A program made the translations under genes and the position numbers. This document shows, piece by piece, positions 3,851 to 6,943 of a DNA stretch of 6,943 nt. The notes beneath the pieces are model-generated. The model worked only from the letters and a program-made list of their open reading frames with translations. It was not told the DNA's origin and did not search any database. Position 1 is the stretch's first letter, and the number at the start of each line of letters is the position of its first letter. Origin of the DNA: an uncultured Clostridia bacterium. GTDB lineage: Bacteria > Bacillota > Clostridia > Lachnospirales > CAMVHY01. The stretch is from contig CAMVHY010000075.1 in assembly GCA_947167415.1 (NCBI GenBank), positions 1-6,943 on the forward strand. Reading direction: 5' to 3'.

Positions 3851-6697
3851 ATGTTAGAACAAAATTTAAATGATCAATCTTTTTCGATGAAAAATATTTT
3901 TAGCTTTGCCAAAAGAGTTATGCCAGAGCCTGAAAGTAAATCTGAAGGCGATAAATTTTTATTCTTGTATTGCATAACCGCAAAATTATTGAGCAATCGG
4001 TTATATGATAATGAATCGGCAGAAGATAAAATAAATTGTTTGTTGAGTCGTATTCCAGAAGATAAAAAAGGAGATGCCGAGCAATTAAAAAAATCGCTTG
4101 AAACTTTTGTTGATGAAAAAGATTTTTCAGTTGATAAAGTAAAATTCTTTTTTGATACGAATAAAGACCTTGTAAATAAAATTTATGGAAATGAAAAACT
4201 GGTGGATTTACTTTTCTTCTTTGCTCAAATGCAGTCGAAAAATATATTTACAAGGAAAAATAATGAAGCTTTTGTTAATGGAATAGAAAATAGTAAAGTA
4301 AAGCAAGAAAATTTATTACAACACAGGATTGGTTGCTCGACGGGTGCTGATGAATATAGTATGCATGAATTAAATCGTCAAACTGTAAAGCTTAATGAAA
4401 TCTTAGATGCACTAAGACAAGATCCAAATAGAATTTTTAACAACCATATTGATGCTTTTAATAAGAACATGGAACTAAAAATTTTTGGCGCACAAGAAGA
4501 CGAGTATAAAACAAAAAGTTTCAAATTAATTAATCGAAAATGCCAAAAATGCCAATCAAACTATAGCGTATGTGAAATTACAGATACAGAAGTAAATTGT
4601 GGTTACACATTTGATATAGATAAAATCTTAGAAAAAAAATTTAGCTTCAAAAAAATAAACGAAATATCAAAAGATGAACTTGGAAAATTAAATTTGAGCT
4701 ATGACGAAGAGTTTATTTATTTTTTGGCAAGCAGTGATTTTAGTAATGAGTATATTTTTCAAAACAGAGTTCTGGTTTTTGGTGCGTTTTATAATTTTAA
4801 AATACCAGAAAATATAAAACCGGAAACAACATTAAAAATCTATGATTATTTTGTAAAGTCAAACGATCAAGTATTAATTGAGGAAGGCATTAATTATTTA
4901 CGAGATAAATTTGAAACTTCTAAAGATTTGCTTGACACTTATGACAAACTAAAAGACAATTTAAATTTTGAAAAAGACAAACTACTGGAGATTTTTATTG
5001 GAAATCCGCCAAAAGTTAAACAAGTTTTAAAATGTCAGGATACAAAATCACCTAAAGAAATAAATACACTATTAGGCCAGTGTGCATTTGAAGATATTAT
5101 CGATTATTTTGTGGATGTAGATGACAATAAAAATCAAGATATCTTGTCAAAATATATACTTCAGAATCCTAAAATATTATGCAATGAATTAAGCCATGTA
5201 AGTACTAAATTAGATGACTTAAAGAAAAACTGTAACAAAGATAATAACGAGAATAAACTAAAGAAGTTACAAGATTTGATGAAATCTTTTTTCGCACTCG
5301 AAAATGCAGACAAGTTATTAAATATAGATACTAAAGATGATGACGAGAATAAAAGTAATTTGGAAGGGGTATTAGATTATTATTTATATAATGACGAAGG
5401 CAAAGATGTATTATTATCAAATATCTACAGTAGAGTTGACGAATTAGAAGGTTATTTTAAATCTATGCGCAATATATGGGAAGAATTAAAACAAAATAAC
5501 AACAAAACTCAGCAACAGGATAATATGCTAAAAAAATTAGAGTATTCGCTGATCAAGTTTTTATTGGATTGCAAAGATGAAGTTTTAGCTGATGAGAAAG
5601 AATATATTGGCTATATCGTAGACATGTTTGAATTGCAAGAAAAATTTTGTATGTACGATTTAGATGGCAAAAAAGAAATAAATGTAACCGATGAATTGAA
5701 AAATTTGTTAAGCGAACTTATAGACAAAAATTTAGGTTTGGTTGAAAATAAAAATAATCCTGGAAATCCTGGAATGCTTGAGAATAGTGATAACCAAAAA
5801 AAAGATAATAAGGTAATAGTTGAGGTTAGTGGAAAATCATATGATTTAACAAAGATATATTCTTGTGATTATTTTAACCAAAATAAAAGCTCATATATTA
5901 CCCATGATCCTGTTAAAAATTTGCAGGATAAAATCGAATTTCATAAAAAAATTTTGAAGAGCGAAGTTGTTTCTCAAGAAAAAAAGCAAACGATTTATTT
6001 GCTCGCCAAGAAATATAAAGAAAAATTACAAGAAGTTTATGAGCGTATTGGGAAACAAATAGAAAGCGAATTTAATGAGAACATTAAAAAATCACATGAT
6101 GATTTTTTAACAAAATCGAACATCGATTCAGCAACTTATAATCGTTTAAAGAATGCGAATAATGGAGATGAAATAATAAATAGAAAAACATATCTTGAGA
6201 AAAGATCAAACGTAACAAATTTAAGCTACTTGAAAGAAAATTGGACAACTTGGCTGAGTTTTATTTTTACACTTGGCATAATGGCTCTTGTTTATATTTT
6301 TATATGGAAACCTAAATATGAAAATGAAATAAGTCAATTATGGCGTGATTTAAATAATATTGGCAGTGTAAAGTTTTTCGAAAATAAACTATTAGAAAAG
6401 AAAAATAATTTTGCCAATGGAAAAGGTGAAGAAAGGCTTAAATTTGGTTGTTTGAATATCAGTTTTGGTGATGATTACTTCGACTGTGATAAATATGAAG
6501 TTGTGCCGGGATCAGTCGCCTATAAATTTTCGAGCAATGGGAAAAAACATCAAGAGATGATAAATGAAATGGATAAATTTATCGAGCAATATAGAAAAGA
6601 TTTTGAACCCGAAGAAATAAAACGGGGCAATATTATTTTGGGGCTAAAACCTGAGATGGAGAAAACAAATATAAATAAAAGTAATTTAACAAAATAA
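3851..6697 (+). CDS. Large orphan protein with Cys cluster and C-terminal membrane segment (948 aa)
   Basis: Family and function are not recognised. The product is Lys/Asn/Asp/Glu-rich and mostly helical in appearance, without an N-terminal signal peptide. Residues 231-250 hold Cys231, Cys234, Cys241 and Cys250 (CxxC-x6-C-x8-C), a possible metal-binding knuckle. Residues 635-653 (NNPGNPG and following polar residues) look like a linker. Residues 690-750 are charged and may form a coiled coil. One hydrophobic segment spans about 800-819 (WLSFIFTLGIMALVYIFIWK), followed by about 130 residues with FGCLNISFGDDYFDCD and a basic end. The start at 3851 is supported by TTGGAG 10 nt upstream and a perfect promoter at 3691. 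It is a single-gene unit with its own terminator. Possible roles include a membrane-tethered scaffold or a secreted host-interaction protein, but no motif proves either. Confidence 0.92.
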   Translation: MLEQNLNDQSFSMKNIFSFAKRVMPEPESKSEGDKFLFLYCITAKLLSNRLYDNESAEDKINCLLSRIPEDKKGDAEQLKKSLETFVDEKDFSVDKVKFFFDTNKDLVNKIYGNEKLVDLLFFFAQMQSKNIFTRKNNEAFVNGIENSKVKQENLLQHRIGCSTGADEYSMHELNRQTVKLNEILDALRQDPNRIFNNHIDAFNKNMELKIFGAQEDEYKTKSFKLINRKCQKCQSNYSVCEITDTEVNCGYTFDIDKILEKKFSFKKINEISKDELGKLNLSYDEEFIYFLASSDFSNEYIFQNRVLVFGAFYNFKIPENIKPETTLKIYDYFVKSNDQVLIEEGINYLRDKFETSKDLLDTYDKLKDNLNFEKDKLLEIFIGNPPKVKQVLKCQDTKSPKEINTLLGQCAFEDIIDYFVDVDDNKNQDILSKYILQNPKILCNELSHVSTKLDDLKKNCNKDNNENKLKKLQDLMKSFFALENADKLLNIDTKDDDENKSNLEGVLDYYLYNDEGKDVLLSNIYSRVDELEGYFKSMRNIWEELKQNNNKTQQQDNMLKKLEYSLIKFLLDCKDEVLADEKEYIGYIVDMFELQEKFCMYDLDGKKEINVTDELKNLLSELIDKNLGLVENKNNPGNPGMLENSDNQKKDNKVIVEVSGKSYDLTKIYSCDYFNQNKSSYITHDPVKNLQDKIEFHKKILKSEVVSQEKKQTIYLLAKKYKEKLQEVYERIGKQIESEFNENIKKSHDDFLTKSNIDSATYNRLKNANNGDEIINRKTYLEKRSNVTNLSYLKENWTTWLSFIFTLGIMALVYIFIWKPKYENEISQLWRDLNNIGSVKFFENKLLEKKNNFANGKGEERLKFGCLNISFGDDYFDCDKYEVVPGSVAYKFSSNGKKHQEMINEMDKFIEQYRKDFEPEEIKRGNIILGLKPEMEKTNINKSNLTK

Positions 6698-6748
6698 TGG
6701 TAACAAATAACATATAGCTACCAAATAGCAACAAAAAAGTTTATTTAA

Positions 6749-6788
6749 TAAAAAACAGCGCATTTATTTAAAAACGTGCTGTTTTTTA
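6749..6788 (+). terminator. Rho-independent terminator of the 948-aa gene
   Basis: TAAAAAACAGCGC (6749-6761) pairs with GTGCTGTTTTTTA (6776-6788) in a 13-bp stem with one G-U pair and a 14-nt loop. The T-run and matching A-run make it potentially bidirectional. It lies about 50 nt after the stop codon and only a few bases before the left end of the second IS copy. Confidence 0.85.
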
Positions 6789-6793
6789 TTAGG

Positions 6794-6943
6794 TAGCGTG
6801 CACATAAAATAAAAATAAATTGAGCAGAAAGAAAAAATCAAGAAGATAGAGGCATGAAACTTACAAAAACGCAATATAAAAGGCTAGAGGAATTAATGCT
6901 GATAACAAGGAAACCAGCGAAGATATTAAACTACAAATTCATG
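6794..6943 (+). mobile_element. Second IS5-family element, left end, cut by the window
   Basis: From about 6794 (TAGCGTGCACATAAAAT) the sequence aligns with the remnant at 2121 in the same orientation, with a 2-nt length difference in the lead and 80 of 90 identical coding bases. The element runs off the window, so its completeness and right end cannot be judged. Confidence 0.75.
6854..6943 (+). CDS. IS5-family transposase, N-terminal fragment (partial, 30 codons visible)
   Basis: ATG 6854 opens a frame beginning MKLTKTQYKRLEELM and still open at the window edge. It aligns codon for codon with the first 30 residues of the truncated transposase at 2179, most differences being single-base changes. 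It is the start of the DUF4096-like N-terminal domain; the catalytic part lies outside the window. The purine stretch AAGATAGAGG sits just before the ATG. Whether this copy is intact is unknown. Confidence 0.75.
   Translation, partial: MKLTKTQYKRLEELMLITRKPAKILNYKFM

Noticed and set aside
6698..6723. TGGTA/TACCA inverted repeat after the 948-aa gene
   Set aside because: Only 5 bp with a 16-nt loop and no T-run; the true terminator is the 13-bp hairpin at 6749-6788.
1..6943. CRISPR arrays, tRNA or rRNA genes, replication origin
   Set aside because: No spaced repeats, cloverleaf-like segments, rRNA motifs or DnaA-box clusters were seen; the only array is the contiguous 3 x 16-bp repeat without spacers.

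Overview
This is an AT-rich window (well under one third G+C by eye) from a bacterium that uses the standard code. All nine Trp codons I found in the three intact genes are TGG, and no in-frame TGA interrupts them. A strong AGGAGG ribosome binding site, sigma-70/sigma-A type promoters and A/T-flanked intrinsic terminators give it a Firmicutes-like look. The low G+C, the decayed IS5-family copies and the large Lys/Asn-rich orphan proteins with C-terminal membrane segments would suit a host-associated or endosymbiotic lineage. That assignment is inference; nothing here fixes the taxon.

Layout, left to right. A leftward gene (1912-101, 603 aa) has its own consensus promoter (2057-2028) and its own terminator (56-18). 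It encodes a protein with a kinase-like catalytic loop and DFG motif, followed by a long linker and a two-helix hydrophobic hairpin near the C-terminus. Next comes a truncated IS5-family copy (about 2121-2499) whose transposase frame ends near the position of the first catalytic Asp. Then comes deoC (2686-3351), deoxyribose-phosphate aldolase, complete with all key residues and followed by a terminator.

The interval 3352-3850 has no confident gene but is dense in signals: the deoC terminator, a tiny ORF with a second strong terminator, a Fur-box-like palindrome, a perfect TTGACA-17-TATAAT promoter, and a perfect 3 x 16-bp tandem repeat at the start of the next transcript. The rightward gene 3851-6697 encodes a 948-aa orphan protein with a Cys cluster and one C-terminal membrane segment, closed by a hairpin terminator. 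The window ends in the first 30 codons of a second IS5-family transposase copy, in the same orientation as the first.

How the parts may work together: the two large orphan genes are divergently oriented, each a single-gene unit with a near-perfect promoter and its own terminator, and each product appears anchored to a membrane near its C-terminus. deoC is a stand-alone salvage gene between them with no visible partner. The most unusual signal is the 16-bp tandem repeat. Its unit is not a multiple of three, and in silico a two-copy version would switch the leader ORF from a polar 29-codon peptide to a 31-codon hydrophobic peptide ending 2 nt before the 948-aa gene.
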